Shown here: positions 34,624-44,325 of the stretch, in pieces
Numbering within the stretch: the stretch's first letter is position 1
Layout of the letters: every line of letters starts with the position of its first letter
Origin: Victivallis lenta
Lineage (GTDB): Bacteria; Verrucomicrobiota; Lentisphaeria; Victivallales; Victivallaceae
Length of the DNA stretch: 64,000 nt
Direction of reading: 5' to 3'
Assembly (NCBI RefSeq): GCF_009695545.1
Contig: NZ_VUNS01000003.1
Span: 62,001 to 126,000 of the forward strand
Translations under genes and position numbers: made by a program
The notes under the pieces: generated by a model
Seen by the model: the letters and a program-made list of their open reading frames with translations, nothing else
Told to the model about the DNA's origin: nothing
Database searches by the model: none

Positions 34624-37110
34624 TCAGAAGTAATTCTGTCCGAACTGCGCCACGCCGCGGTTGCGCTCTTCCTTCGGGAAGAAGGGCGTGCCGTCCGGCT
34701 TGACCAGCTTGCAGGTCAGGAAGACGAGCAGATTGCGTTTTTCGGCATTCTCGTAACGCGACTGGAACAGGCGCCCGATGAACGGAAGATCGCCGAGCAC
34801 CGGGATCTTGTCGAACAGAACCTCGGTCGTATCGGACGCGACACCGCCGAGCACCACCGTATCACCATCATAGACCGTAATCATGGTGTTGATCTCGCGG
34901 CGGTCGAAGATCGGCATCTTGAAGTATTCGTCGTCATCACTGTCGCTGTCGCTGTCGCTGTTCGAAACACGCGCGTCGAAGACCATCCAGTCCGAGAAGG
35001 TCTGGATCGGGAAAACGATCGGAGCGGTGATCGTACGACGCTCGCGGTCGACCTCCGGCGTAATGTCGAATACGATGCCGAGCTTCCTCGGTTCGGACTC
35101 GAACTGCGGCTGCGGGTCGGCACGGAGCGTACGCCAGCTCGAACTCGTCGTGTTCGTTTCGCCGCTGGTGTTGTTGTCGCTGGTCTTCAGATCGATGGTC
35201 TCCCAGTCTTCCGGGAAGAAACGCTCCGTCACCATCTCGATGTGCGCCGTCTGCCCGGGCAGGGTGGTCACACGCGGAGAAGCCAGGATGTCACCGCTGT
35301 CCGCCCAGTTCAGGGCAAACATGGAACCCGTGATACGCGTGCCGTCGGAGTTTTCCCAGACATACGAGAAGGTGCTCTCGTTCACCGGATTGCGGCTCGC
35401 AACCGTCGCATTGCCGCCGGTGTCGCGGTAATAGCGCATCAGCTCGTTGGAGCTCTCGCCCATCACCACGGTATGCCCGTTGGTATTCACCCCGTCGCGG
35501 TTGTTGATGGAGACCTGATAGTTGAAAGCCAGTTCCTTCAGGTCGGTCTGCGAAATTTCGATGAACTTGACCATGATCTGAACCATCGGCTCCTGCTGGT
35601 CGAGCACCTCATTGATGACATTCGCGATCGCACGGAGGTTCTCCACCGTGTTGGTGACGATCAGGCGGCTGATGCGCGTGTCGTACACAATCTTCGAACC
35701 GATCGGGAAATCGACCCCGTTCTGGATGAAGAAGTCGCGCAGCCCCGCACGATCCTCGCCGCCGCCCGGAATCGAAGCAAGCGCCGACTGCTCCACCGGA
35801 TAAATCCGGGTCTCCATGTCGTCGATCGCCACATTCTGGGGAGCGAGAATCACGGCATACTTCTCGACGCGATAACGCATCTTCGCCGTTTTGCACAAGT
35901 TGATGATGACCTCCATAAGAGGACGGTTCGTACTGTACAGCGTGATCCGCTGCTCATCGAGCGGCAGCGCATTCGGATCGTTCGGATCGAACTGCGGCTG
36001 CGGCTGCGGCTGCATCGGCTGGGCCGCGCCGGGATACGGCTGGAGCGGCATGCCGTCCGGACCCATCGCCCCCGGATATCCCTCGGCATTGGCCGCAGTC
36101 GGCCGGAGGCCGTTCGAACTGAGCAGGACGATATTCACGCCCAGGCGCTCGGGGTCCTGCTGACGGCTCTGATCGCGCAGGTTCTTCACCGCCGTCGCCA
36201 CCGACACATCTTCAAAGTCGATACGCGGAATGATGATGCTGTCGAGCTTCTTCTGAAGCGCACTCTCTTCCTTCTCCACCTGTTCCACCGGCCCGTCGAT
36301 CAACAGGTCGGAACCGGTGACGCCGTCGGAATCCGGCGTGATCGGAATCGAATACTTCCATTCGACTTCAGCCACCATTTTGCGCAGAGTCGGGGCAAAA
36401 CGCTGTTTGCCGATGAACTCGATCTTGCTGTTGCACGCGAGAACATTCTGCAACGCATCCGCGTTGTAGGGATCGATCAGCAGCACTTCCTGAAATTTGC
36501 GCAGCGCTTTCAGATACTCGGCGGCGTTGTACAGCTCCCGGCCCTGCTGAAGCAGGACCTGAATGTCATACGCCTCGCGCGCCAGGTTCGGCATGAGCTT
36601 CTCCTTGGAAACCGCTTCGCGGTCGGCCGCCGCACGCTGCCGCGTACGATAGAACTCAATCTTCTCGAGCAAGGCCGCACGCTCTTCCGGGCAATACTTG
36701 ATCGCCTCTTCGCAGAGCTTGATCGCTTCCTCGAAATCACGCGCCTGAACGCGCTCATCCGCCTTCTGCATCGCATCTTTGGCCTTGTCGATGTAGCACT
36801 GCTTGATTCTTCTCTGGCAGGCGGCGACCCGATCGCGGAACTCGCTCGAGCTGAAACGCTCAAACAGCTTCTGGGCCGCGATGTAGCAGTCGCGCGCCTG
36901 GTCGAACTTCTTGTCGATCAGAAGCTGATTGCCTTTTTTGACCAGCGCGTCACCTTCCGTCTCCACGGCTTCCCTGCCGACCTTATACTGGTTGACGGTG
37001 GTCTGCATCTCGGGCGTGACAACCGGCACATCCGCCGCCTGCACGTTCGACAAACAACCGATGCCGAGCGCCATTGCCAGCCCAAGGATTTTTGACTCTC
37101 TATTCAACAT
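34624..37110 (-). CDS. Amuc_1098-type secretin (PilQ/GspD-like), copy 1
   Basis: The 828-residue protein has a signal peptide (LGLAMALGIGCLSNVQA). An alpha-helical TPR-like region follows (about 30-240, containing LLQQGRELYNAAEYLKALRKFQEVLLIDPYNADAL). Then come an N-domain resembling secretin N0/N1 (about 290-560), and a C-terminal secretin core with VTTLPGQTAHIE, IVFDITPEVD and the ending VLGDLPFIGRLFQSR...LLVFLTCKLV. The secretin fold assembles a gated outer-membrane ring. The Pro/Gln-rich linker (PQPQPQPQFDPNDPN) and the SDSDSDSDDDE stretch are unusual. It is 25 nt after the second secretin and is the last gene of the locus. Confidence 0.85.
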   Translation of the reverse strand: MLNRESKILGLAMALGIGCLSNVQAADVPVVTPEMQTTVNQYKVGREAVETEGDALVKKGNQLLIDKKFDQARDCYIAAQKLFERFSSSEFRDRVAACQRRIKQCYIDKAKDAMQKADERVQARDFEEAIKLCEEAIKYCPEERAALLEKIEFYRTRQRAAADREAVSKEKLMPNLAREAYDIQVLLQQGRELYNAAEYLKALRKFQEVLLIDPYNADALQNVLACNSKIEFIGKQRFAPTLRKMVAEVEWKYSIPITPDSDGVTGSDLLIDGPVEQVEKEESALQKKLDSIIIPRIDFEDVSVATAVKNLRDQSRQQDPERLGVNIVLLSSNGLRPTAANAEGYPGAMGPDGMPLQPYPGAAQPMQPQPQPQFDPNDPNALPLDEQRITLYSTNRPLMEVIINLCKTAKMRYRVEKYAVILAPQNVAIDDMETRIYPVEQSALASIPGGGEDRAGLRDFFIQNGVDFPIGSKIVYDTRISRLIVTNTVENLRAIANVINEVLDQQEPMVQIMVKFIEISQTDLKELAFNYQVSINNRDGVNTNGHTVVMGESSNELMRYYRDTGGNATVASRNPVNESTFSYVWENSDGTRITGSMFALNWADSGDILASPRVTTLPGQTAHIEMVTERFFPEDWETIDLKTSDNNTSGETNTTSSSWRTLRADPQPQFESEPRKLGIVFDITPEVDRERRTITAPIVFPIQTFSDWMVFDARVSNSDSDSDSDDDEYFKMPIFDRREINTMITVYDGDTVVLGGVASDTTEVLFDKIPVLGDLPFIGRLFQSRYENAEKRNLLVFLTCKLVKPDGTPFFPKEERNRGVAQFGQNYF
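34940..34964 (+). repeat. Hexanucleotide repeat inside secretin copy 1
   Basis: Three CTGTCG units plus CTGTTCG encode a Ser-Asp run on the minus strand. Six-base slippage would lengthen or shorten the run in frame without a frameshift. Confidence 0.7.
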
Positions 37111-37135
37111 ATCTTTATGCCTCCGGCGTTAATTT

Positions 37136-39739
37136 TTACCGTTGGAAGTCCGGCGCGCCATTCCGCTGATTCCGACGGATCGGAATACCGTCGTTGTTCA
37201 CCAGCCGGGTGGTGACGAACAACAACAGGTTGTTGCGGACAGCATCTTCTGCCTGGGTGGAGAAGAAACGGCCGATGAACGGCAGATCCCCGAGGATCGG
37301 CCATTTATCCGTACGCTTGTTGGTCGAGCTGTCGATCATGCCGCCGAGCACAATGGTTTCACCGTCGTACACCGTGACATTGACCCGCAGCTGACGGGAC
37401 GAAATGATCGGCATCCAGACGTTGAACATCATCTCGTAGTTGTAGATCTCAAGCTCACGGCCGGTGATCACGCCCTGCGGATTCTGCACCGGCACATAGC
37501 GGGTGATCTGACCGACCACATACAGCGGATACTCGTCCTTGCCGAGGAAGTTCTTGATCACCGGGTTCACGTCGAGCGTGATGGTGTAGTTGTCCGGGTT
37601 CACCACCGGAGTCACGTCGAAGTTGATGCCGATATCGTCATACTCTTCAAACGTCGGAGTCGGAATCTTGATCGTCACGCCGTTGTCGTCGTCATCGATC
37701 TCATAGGTTTCCCATTCCGTCGGGAACCAGTAGCTCTTCCCCATCTGCACGGAAGCCTTGTTGCCGCTCGTGGTCATGACCTTCGGGGCGGCCAGCGTCT
37801 CCGTGCGCATGTTCTGGCTCAACGCATTGACCGTCAGGTAAAGGTTGAACGGGACGTCGGAACCGAAGATGCTCTGCTTGCCGAAAATGGCCGGGAAAAT
37901 ATTCAGATTGTTGACCACCTTCGTATTCACGTTCCAGAGTGAATCCTCGCTGGTGCCGCCGCGCGTGTTCGGCAGACGGCTGCTGCCCTGACCGAACGCC
38001 CACCCTTTGTTGGCGCCGCTGGCCAGTTCGAGATTGCCGGTCAGGCTGTTGTATTCCATGTTTCTCGAAACGACGTCCATGGTCCAGTCGAATCCGAGCT
38101 CCTGCATGTCGGTCTCGGCAATTTCGATCGCCTTGATTTCCACCATGACAAGCGGAGTCTGGATGCCGTCGAGCTGGCGGAGCAGCTCATCAAGCCGGCG
38201 GAGATTTTCAATGGTGTTGCGTACGATCAGCTTGCTCGCGCGCTTGTCGTACGAAATCGAGCTGCCTTCGCCGAACGGCACGCCGCGGTCTTCGAAGTAA
38301 CGCATCAGCGCCATCGCGGTCACCGAGGTTTTGCGCGTGGAACTCCGGTCCAGAAAAGTCTTGCTCGCCTCACCGCCTTCACCGCCGCGGGCGCCGCCGC
38401 CGCCCAGACCGGCCGGCTGCTGTTCCGGCATCGGGGGCATGCCGCCGCCGTACGCCGCGACGCCGGCCGCGGACTCCGCGCTGTCGTCGCCGGTGATGCT
38501 CGAAATGAGATCGCCGCGGACCTGGAAATACTGAATCTGCATTTCGTCGACGTTCGGCCCGACGATCACGCCGCTCGGATCCACGCGGTATTTCAGGCCG
38601 GTGTCCTGACAGACGTAACGAATCACCTCGCTCATCGGAATCCGGGAGAGGCTCATCGTCACCCGGCCGAGCCTTTCCGCAGTGGCGGTATCAAATCCCG
38701 CCGTGATGCTGACGCCCTCCTTATCCGGATCGTAAAGCTTGCTGCGGTCGTTCAGATAGCTCAGGACCGATTTGACGTTCATATCATCGAACTCGATACG
38801 CGGGAACACGATGCGTTCCATCTTGGCGAGCGTTCCGTGTCCGGCCGGATTTTTCCGGTCGGCGGTCGGAACATTGGACTGAATGCTGACCGGGAACACC
38901 GGCTCCACCCACTGCCACATGCTCGATGCGAGAATGCCTTCGACATCGGCCTTGCGGCGCTTCAGCCCGGCCGTGTAAACCTGCTTGTAAATGTCGTTCA
39001 GCAGCTGAATCGCATCCCGCTGGAACGGGTCGATCAGATACACCTCTTCGACCTTGCCGATCGCATCCTCGTAACGCCCCGCCTTGTAGAAGACGCGGGC
39101 TTCCTGGAGCAGCCGCTTGATCTTGGCCATATTGTTTTCATACTGCGGATACGTCGTGTTGACATCGGTCTCGGTACGGATATCCGCAGCCTGCTGCCTG
39201 GTCCGGCAGTAGTCGATGAACTCCTCGACTTCAATCACCAGCGGGGAATCGGCCTGCGAACCATCCGCCGCCTTCTCCGGCTTGGAAACCTCATTCGCCT
39301 CCGACGCCAGCTGAATCGCATTCGGATAACGCTCTTCCGCCGCGGCAACCTTCGCCTTTTTGAGCAGCTCCTGGCCCTGCTCGAGCTTGCGGCTTTCGAG
39401 TTCCCGCAGGAAAAGCCGGTGCCGCTCTTTCCCGAGCGTTCCGTAATTGTGAGCAGGATCTGCCAGTTCGGCGATCACGGCCTGAAATTCCTTCTTGCCG
39501 TTTTCAAAATCCATTTTCCGGGCGGCTTCGATCCGGGCATCCTGTTCCGCGAATTTCTGGCGACGCAGTGCTTTTTCCCGCTCGCTCAGTTCGTTGTCCT
39601 CCTTTTGGGCCGTGGCGACCACCGCCGCTGTCTCCGGCTGATCCGCGGCGAATGCGTCGCCGGGAATTCCGGAAACCGCAACCGCGAAACCAATCGCGAC
39701 CATTCCCCGCGAAAACAGCTTTCGGTTTGAGATTTCCAT
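37136..39739 (-). CDS. Amuc_1098-type secretin (PilQ/GspD-like), copy 2
   Basis: The 867-residue protein has a signal peptide (GMVAIGFAVAVSGIPGDAFA), a helical repeat region (about 40-280, with EARVFYKAGRYEDAIGKVEEVYLIDPFQRDAI), N-type domains (VFPRIEFDDMNVKSVLSYLND; LSRIPMSEVIRYVCQ) and a secretin core ending in ILGDLPFIGRFFSTQAEDAVRNNLLLFVTTRLV. A Gly-rich insert (YGGGMPPMPEQQPAGLGGGGARGG) interrupts the N-domains. It shares its domain order with copy 1, so the pair probably arose by duplication and may form a mixed ring. It is read together with the upstream Amuc_1099-like gene. Confidence 0.85.
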   Translation of the reverse strand: MEISNRKLFSRGMVAIGFAVAVSGIPGDAFAADQPETAAVVATAQKEDNELSEREKALRRQKFAEQDARIEAARKMDFENGKKEFQAVIAELADPAHNYGTLGKERHRLFLRELESRKLEQGQELLKKAKVAAAEERYPNAIQLASEANEVSKPEKAADGSQADSPLVIEVEEFIDYCRTRQQAADIRTETDVNTTYPQYENNMAKIKRLLQEARVFYKAGRYEDAIGKVEEVYLIDPFQRDAIQLLNDIYKQVYTAGLKRRKADVEGILASSMWQWVEPVFPVSIQSNVPTADRKNPAGHGTLAKMERIVFPRIEFDDMNVKSVLSYLNDRSKLYDPDKEGVSITAGFDTATAERLGRVTMSLSRIPMSEVIRYVCQDTGLKYRVDPSGVIVGPNVDEMQIQYFQVRGDLISSITGDDSAESAAGVAAYGGGMPPMPEQQPAGLGGGGARGGEGGEASKTFLDRSSTRKTSVTAMALMRYFEDRGVPFGEGSSISYDKRASKLIVRNTIENLRRLDELLRQLDGIQTPLVMVEIKAIEIAETDMQELGFDWTMDVVSRNMEYNSLTGNLELASGANKGWAFGQGSSRLPNTRGGTSEDSLWNVNTKVVNNLNIFPAIFGKQSIFGSDVPFNLYLTVNALSQNMRTETLAAPKVMTTSGNKASVQMGKSYWFPTEWETYEIDDDDNGVTIKIPTPTFEEYDDIGINFDVTPVVNPDNYTITLDVNPVIKNFLGKDEYPLYVVGQITRYVPVQNPQGVITGRELEIYNYEMMFNVWMPIISSRQLRVNVTVYDGETIVLGGMIDSSTNKRTDKWPILGDLPFIGRFFSTQAEDAVRNNLLLFVTTRLVNNDGIPIRRNQRNGAPDFQR

Positions 39740-39802
39740 GCTCGTTGTCTACCTTAGTTTGTTGATCGATCTATCTCTTTAAGAATACTTATGCTGAAAA
39801 CA

Positions 39803-41044
39803 TTACCGCCTGCCCGGAGCCTGATACCGACGCTGTCCGGGCGCATAGGGACCACCGGGGCCGTAAGGCATGTCGGGGCCGTATTCCCCCATCCGGTTCT
39901 GCTGTCTCTCTCTGACCTTCATGCGCGGCGAAACCTGACCGAAGCCGGAGACCAGCATGACCGTACCGTTCTTGTCCTTCGTCGCGTTGGGGTCGCCTTC
40001 CGCGGCGGAGGGGTTCTCCAGAAGAACCGAACCGGCTTTGGTGTCGAATGACTTGACCCGGTAGCTCTCGGAACCGGTCAGCCGATTGCCGAGCGAAAAC
40101 TGTTCGCCGACGGTGACCGTGATGCGCTTGCCGGGATTGGCGGAGTCTTCGAGCTGCGCCTTGTCCACAAACGACCTGACCGTTTCCCCGGCCTTCATCT
40201 GCACTTCCAGATTGCCGCCGACCTCTTTCAGGAAAAGGATGGAAGCATCTTTCTTTTCACCGTTTACATTTTCGACCTTCCGTTCGGCCTTCTCAATCTT
40301 GAAATATTTTCTGTCCAGCTCGATTTCACCGCCGATCGTGTTGATGTCGCCGTTATTGAACTTCAACACCCACAGCTGCGGATCGTCTTCGCCGTCCGTC
40401 GTGTCGATCCCCGTGAACTTCACCGGCAGCGAAACCTTGCCGACTTCGATGACGCGAAGCCGGTGCCAGAGCGGCGGATGATTGCGCGGATCGCCCATAT
40501 CCGTCTTCATCACATATTCGTAAATGTTTGAGAAACCATCGCCGTCGATATCGTAAAAGCGCACGTCGGGATCGTTCGGGTCGAGCTGATACTGCCGGAG
40601 AATATCCTCCGGAATCATCACATCGAGCACGCCCTCATCCGGCGGCTCCGCAAACGCTTCGCCGTTATTCGCCGCATTCTTGCAGAACGGGCAGACGCTC
40701 TGCTTCTCCATATAGGAGCGCGGAATCAGCTTCTTGCAGAACGGGCAGCGCACGATCCGGAACACAAAGGACAGATCCGAATAATGGTCCTCATTCCCCT
40801 TTGCGCGGGGACCCGGATTCACCCAGCTCAGACTCGTGCTTTTCAGGATCTCCGGGACGTTGAACGACGGATCGTTCGGATCCTGAATCTTATAATCGGC
40901 CTCCCGCGTCGGAATCTGCAGGTGGTGCTCCTGAATTTCGCCGGTCTGCTTGATGATGTTCAGCACATGGAACATTGAGGCGATGAAGATCACCAGGAGC
41001 AAAAGCAGGATCAGCTTTTCGTAATGTTTTTTTATGAAATCCAA
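39803..41044 (-). CDS. Amuc_1099-type pilus-like system protein
   Basis: The 413-residue protein starts with one membrane helix (EKLILLLLLVIFIASMFHVL). The periplasmic part carries two CxxC pairs (CPFCKKLIPRSYMEKQSVCPFC) that look like a zinc ribbon. DIDGDGFSNIYEYVMKTDMGDP is an EF-hand-like calcium loop. The rest is beta-rich and ends in a Gly/Tyr/Pro-rich tail. Family and order match Amuc_1099 of the Akkermansia pilus-like locus, where its counterpart is thought to be PilP/GspC-like; biochemical function is unknown. It follows the PilO-like gene by 18 nt. Confidence 0.7.
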   Translation of the reverse strand: MDFIKKHYEKLILLLLLVIFIASMFHVLNIIKQTGEIQEHHLQIPTREADYKIQDPNDPSFNVPEILKSTSLSWVNPGPRAKGNEDHYSDLSFVFRIVRCPFCKKLIPRSYMEKQSVCPFCKNAANNGEAFAEPPDEGVLDVMIPEDILRQYQLDPNDPDVRFYDIDGDGFSNIYEYVMKTDMGDPRNHPPLWHRLRVIEVGKVSLPVKFTGIDTTDGEDDPQLWVLKFNNGDINTIGGEIELDRKYFKIEKAERKVENVNGEKKDASILFLKEVGGNLEVQMKAGETVRSFVDKAQLEDSANPGKRITVTVGEQFSLGNRLTGSESYRVKSFDTKAGSVLLENPSAAEGDPNATKDKNGTVMLVSGFGQVSPRMKVRERQQNRMGEYGPDMPYGPGGPYAPGQRRYQAPGRR

Positions 41045-41062
41045 AATGAACCTCCGCCTTCA

Positions 41063-42370
41063 CTAAATTCCGTTACCGGATTCCATGATATATTCCACAT
41101 CGATGATCGCCCGGCACAAACCGCTCTTGCCGATCAGCGTTTCGCCATAACCGGAACGCAGATTGTACGGAAGATTCTTCTCTTCCTCCTCCTGCTGCTT
41201 GCGCAGAGCCGCCGCCTGCGCTGCCTGTTCGGCCGCGCTCATCTGCCCCTCCGGCATATAGTTCTGCGGCATTCCGCGGCGGCGGCGGCCCGGCGTCATG
41301 GGGGAATTCCCCATCTGCGGCGCCGTCATCCCCGGCAGAACGATCGGAACGATCTCATCCGGCGTCAGCAACGTCCTGGCGCCGTCATCATCCTGGTACA
41401 GGAAAATGCTGCGCACGACATAGACCCGGTTCTCGTGAAAGGCCTGATCCAGAATGGCGACCAGCTTGCGGATGCTTTCCATCGTGCCGGTCACCTCAAT
41501 CGAATAGTGGAACACATCAAAACTGCCGACTTTCTCCGGCTGGATGGCGCGCTTGCGGAAGGAGACAAAGCTGTGGATGCCGGACTCGCTCGCCCGCTTC
41601 ACGAAATCGCTCAGAATCTCCCAATGCTGCGCGATCATCGGATAGTCGTCCGGCAGATAGCCCGAACGCATATCAAAATTTCCGGAACCGGACGTCGCAG
41701 GCAGCACAAAGGAGAAATTTGCGGCTTCCGGAGTCTCGAACAGAATCTTGTCCTTGGTCATCTCAAGCATGCGCCGACGGTTTTCCGCCATGAAACGCTG
41801 GAGATTTTCCGGCTTGTTGTCAAACCGGCGCATCACGCCGAGCGAACTCAGGAAAACTTCGTCGATGTTGTTGTCCGTAATCGGCTCGGCGGTCAACTTC
41901 TCCGCCAGCCCGCGGAAAGCCTGCATCGCCTCGGGCCAGTTCCGGAAACGGCGCTGGAACAGTTTGTAATCAATCCCTTTCTGGGCCGTGGACTCGCTCT
42001 TGGTCCACTCCGCAGTAAACTCCTCCTTGAATTTCTTCAGGGAGATTTTCTTGCCGTCATTCAGCCGCAGAACGGAAATGAACTGATCGAGGGCCGGCTG
42101 CAGCGGATGCCCGAACTTGCCGCGCAGCTGATCCGCAGCACGGGAATAGAGCTTGATATCGGTTTCGATCAGCGGAACGTTCCCGTCCACCGGCGCCGGC
42201 GTCTTTTTGATCAGGTTCGCAATGTCGGAACGCAACTGCTCCGTCTGAGCGATATACCGCGACATCTGGATATACTCCATTGCCGTCCACACCAGGAGCC
42301 CGATCGTCGCAATCAGGGATAACCCGAGGACGACAATCAATACCAAATTGTTTTTTATGATTCGTTTCAC
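41063..42370 (-). CDS. Amuc_1100-type PilO-like pilus protein
   Basis: The 435-residue protein has an N-terminal helix (LVLIVVLGLSLIATIGLLVWTAM), a coiled region (about 30-60) and a ferredoxin-fold-like segment in the C-terminal third (FDVFHYSIEVTGTMESIRKLVAILDQAFHENRVYVVRSI). Layout and position match Amuc_1100, the PilO/GspM-like component that links the cytoplasmic PilM-PilN module to the secretin and that is known as an immunomodulatory surface protein in Akkermansia. Sequence identity is low, so the immune effect is not implied here. It is 15 nt after the PilM-PilN gene. Confidence 0.75.
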   Translation of the reverse strand: MKRIIKNNLVLIVVLGLSLIATIGLLVWTAMEYIQMSRYIAQTEQLRSDIANLIKKTPAPVDGNVPLIETDIKLYSRAADQLRGKFGHPLQPALDQFISVLRLNDGKKISLKKFKEEFTAEWTKSESTAQKGIDYKLFQRRFRNWPEAMQAFRGLAEKLTAEPITDNNIDEVFLSSLGVMRRFDNKPENLQRFMAENRRRMLEMTKDKILFETPEAANFSFVLPATSGSGNFDMRSGYLPDDYPMIAQHWEILSDFVKRASESGIHSFVSFRKRAIQPEKVGSFDVFHYSIEVTGTMESIRKLVAILDQAFHENRVYVVRSIFLYQDDDGARTLLTPDEIVPIVLPGMTAPQMGNSPMTPGRRRRGMPQNYMPEGQMSAAEQAAQAAALRKQQEEEEKNLPYNLRSGYGETLIGKSGLCRAIIDVEYIMESGNGI

Positions 42371-42385
42371 TGTGCGTTCTCCGTG

Positions 42386-44239
42386 CTATTTCTTGATCGG
42401 TTCCTTGAGCTTGACCAACATCTCGAAAGAACTCAAGTTGAGCGTATCGGTCTCCGGTGCGTATTTGACCAAAACGGAACCGTCGTCAGCATCCGAGAAA
42501 AACGTCGAATCCTTCAGCCGTTTCTGAAATTCCTGCTCCAGGAGGTTCGCCCCCATGATCAGCGTGTAACCGACGAGACGGATCTGCTTGACTTCGGTGA
42601 TGTCGGCCGGCGAAGGCGGCAGATTCGACTCCGGGCCGCTCATCATGCCACCCTCTCCGCCCGGGCCGAACGGCGAACCGCCGAAGGCCGGCCCCCCGAA
42701 CGGCGAACCGCCGAACGGAGAATCCGGCGAACCGGCCGCGCCGTCGGAATTCGGGACCTCGTCGCCGACGCCTTCCAGCGTCGTCACCCACATCATGTCC
42801 GGCATGCGCTGTTCGAGCTCGGTCAGCATGTTGGTCCACTTGGCGCGGTCCTTCAGAAACTGCATCGGCTCTTCGTAAGAGCCCTTGGCTGAATTCAGCC
42901 GGCTGACCAGCCCGTCCACCTGGGAAACCTTCTTGTTCGTCTTATCCACCTCGACCTGCACGCGGTCGACGCGCTGCTTGTCGAAATTCAGACGCTTGTT
43001 GACGCCGAACGAGAAGATCAGCAGACATACGATCAGAGAAAATGCCGAAATATAGAAATAAGGCTTCTTGCGGTTCAACTCGACCTGGTTCCTGATCGAA
43101 GCCGGAATCAGCGAAATATCGATCGGGCACTGCGTCACGCTGCGGAGACTCATGCCGATCATCTCCTGGAACATCGGGGCGATCGCCTGCAGCGCCTCCT
43201 TGTCGACCGAATCATCAATGGTGATCGCGCCGAACGTGTTCAGGTATTCGACCGGCAGACGCAGCTTCTCATTGAAGAAGTCCGTAATGTACAGCATGGT
43301 CGAACCGCCGCCGGACAGCAGGATGCGGCTCGGCTGGTGGCCGCCGTGCTGCGAGCGCCAGACGTTGATCGAACGGCTCACTTCGCCGTGCAGACGAGTC
43401 ATGACGTTACGGGCGATTTTCGAAATCGTCGCCGCCACCTCCGACTCCGGCTCCTCGTAAGCGCCGCCGAGCGCCACAAAGCCGTGGCGGTGCTTCAGAT
43501 CCTCCGCTTCCGAGAAGCCGATGCCGAACTCCTTGGCGACCTGCTGGGTGATCGTATCCCCGCCGATCGGAATCGGCCGGATGAACACCCGGTTCTGGTC
43601 GGCGATCATCAGGTTCGACCCGCGGCCGCCGATGTTGAGGATGAGCGCGCATTCGTCGTCGCGCAACTGGGTGCCCTTCGCCGCATTAAACAGGGCGACC
43701 GGCGCAATTTCGACCGACAGGATCTTCCTGCCGGAGTCTTCGATCACATCGGTATAGCGGACAATCTGATCCGTTTTGACGGCAACGAACAACGCTTCGT
43801 ACTCTTCGTGATCTTCGGAAATCTCGATCGTGCTGCCGTCTTCCTGCATTTCGCTGCGGCGATCTTCCCAGGCATGGCGGATCAACTGGTAATCCCACAC
43901 GACTTCGCTCATCGCGTACGGCACCGTCTGGCGCGCCTCGTATTCGACCACGCGGGCGATTGCACTCTTGTTGCCGAGAAGCGACGGAAGTTTGCTCAGG
44001 CGGGAGAACGACGACTGCCCGGACAACGAAAGCCGGACCTGCCTGGCCGTAAAATTGTGTTCCGCGATCATTTCGTTGTAAGCCTGGGCAAAAGCGGAGT
44101 TGTCCCCCTCCTGCTCCTCAAGCTTGCGAAATGCGAACTTCCGGAGCATGACTGCTCCGCCGGGCGGAAAGACGAATTCGGCCATCTTCAAGCTGTCGCC
44201 GCCGACGTCAATCGTTAAAACCGTGTTCTCTTTTGGCAT
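42386..44239 (-). CDS. PilM-PilN fusion pilus assembly protein (Amuc_1101-type)
   Basis: The 617-residue protein begins with an actin-like PilM/FtsA domain (TIDVGGDSLKMAEF; INIGGRGSNLMIAD; ILLSGGGSTMLY, phosphate 1, adenosine and phosphate 2 segments). A membrane helix follows near residues 394-412 and a coiled periplasmic region resembling PilN. PilM and PilN are usually separate, so this is a fusion. A Gly/Pro/Phe-rich linker lies around 510-550. The protein joins the cytoplasmic assembly platform to the periplasmic PilN-PilO-PilP chain. It is the cytoplasmic member of the locus; no PilB or PilC gene is visible. Confidence 0.8.
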   Translation of the reverse strand: MPKENTVLTIDVGGDSLKMAEFVFPPGGAVMLRKFAFRKLEEQEGDNSAFAQAYNEMIAEHNFTARQVRLSLSGQSSFSRLSKLPSLLGNKSAIARVVEYEARQTVPYAMSEVVWDYQLIRHAWEDRRSEMQEDGSTIEISEDHEEYEALFVAVKTDQIVRYTDVIEDSGRKILSVEIAPVALFNAAKGTQLRDDECALILNIGGRGSNLMIADQNRVFIRPIPIGGDTITQQVAKEFGIGFSEAEDLKHRHGFVALGGAYEEPESEVAATISKIARNVMTRLHGEVSRSINVWRSQHGGHQPSRILLSGGGSTMLYITDFFNEKLRLPVEYLNTFGAITIDDSVDKEALQAIAPMFQEMIGMSLRSVTQCPIDISLIPASIRNQVELNRKKPYFYISAFSLIVCLLIFSFGVNKRLNFDKQRVDRVQVEVDKTNKKVSQVDGLVSRLNSAKGSYEEPMQFLKDRAKWTNMLTELEQRMPDMMWVTTLEGVGDEVPNSDGAAGSPDSPFGGSPFGGPAFGGSPFGPGGEGGMMSGPESNLPPSPADITEVKQIRLVGYTLIMGANLLEQEFQKRLKDSTFFSDADDGSVLVKYAPETDTLNLSSFEMLVKLKEPIKK

Positions 44240-44325
44240 TTTAATGATTGTTCCACATGTTCTGCACCGGATGGCATCCCCGGCGCCATTGTTATAGAAT
44301 GGTAATCAATTCACAAATCACTGTC

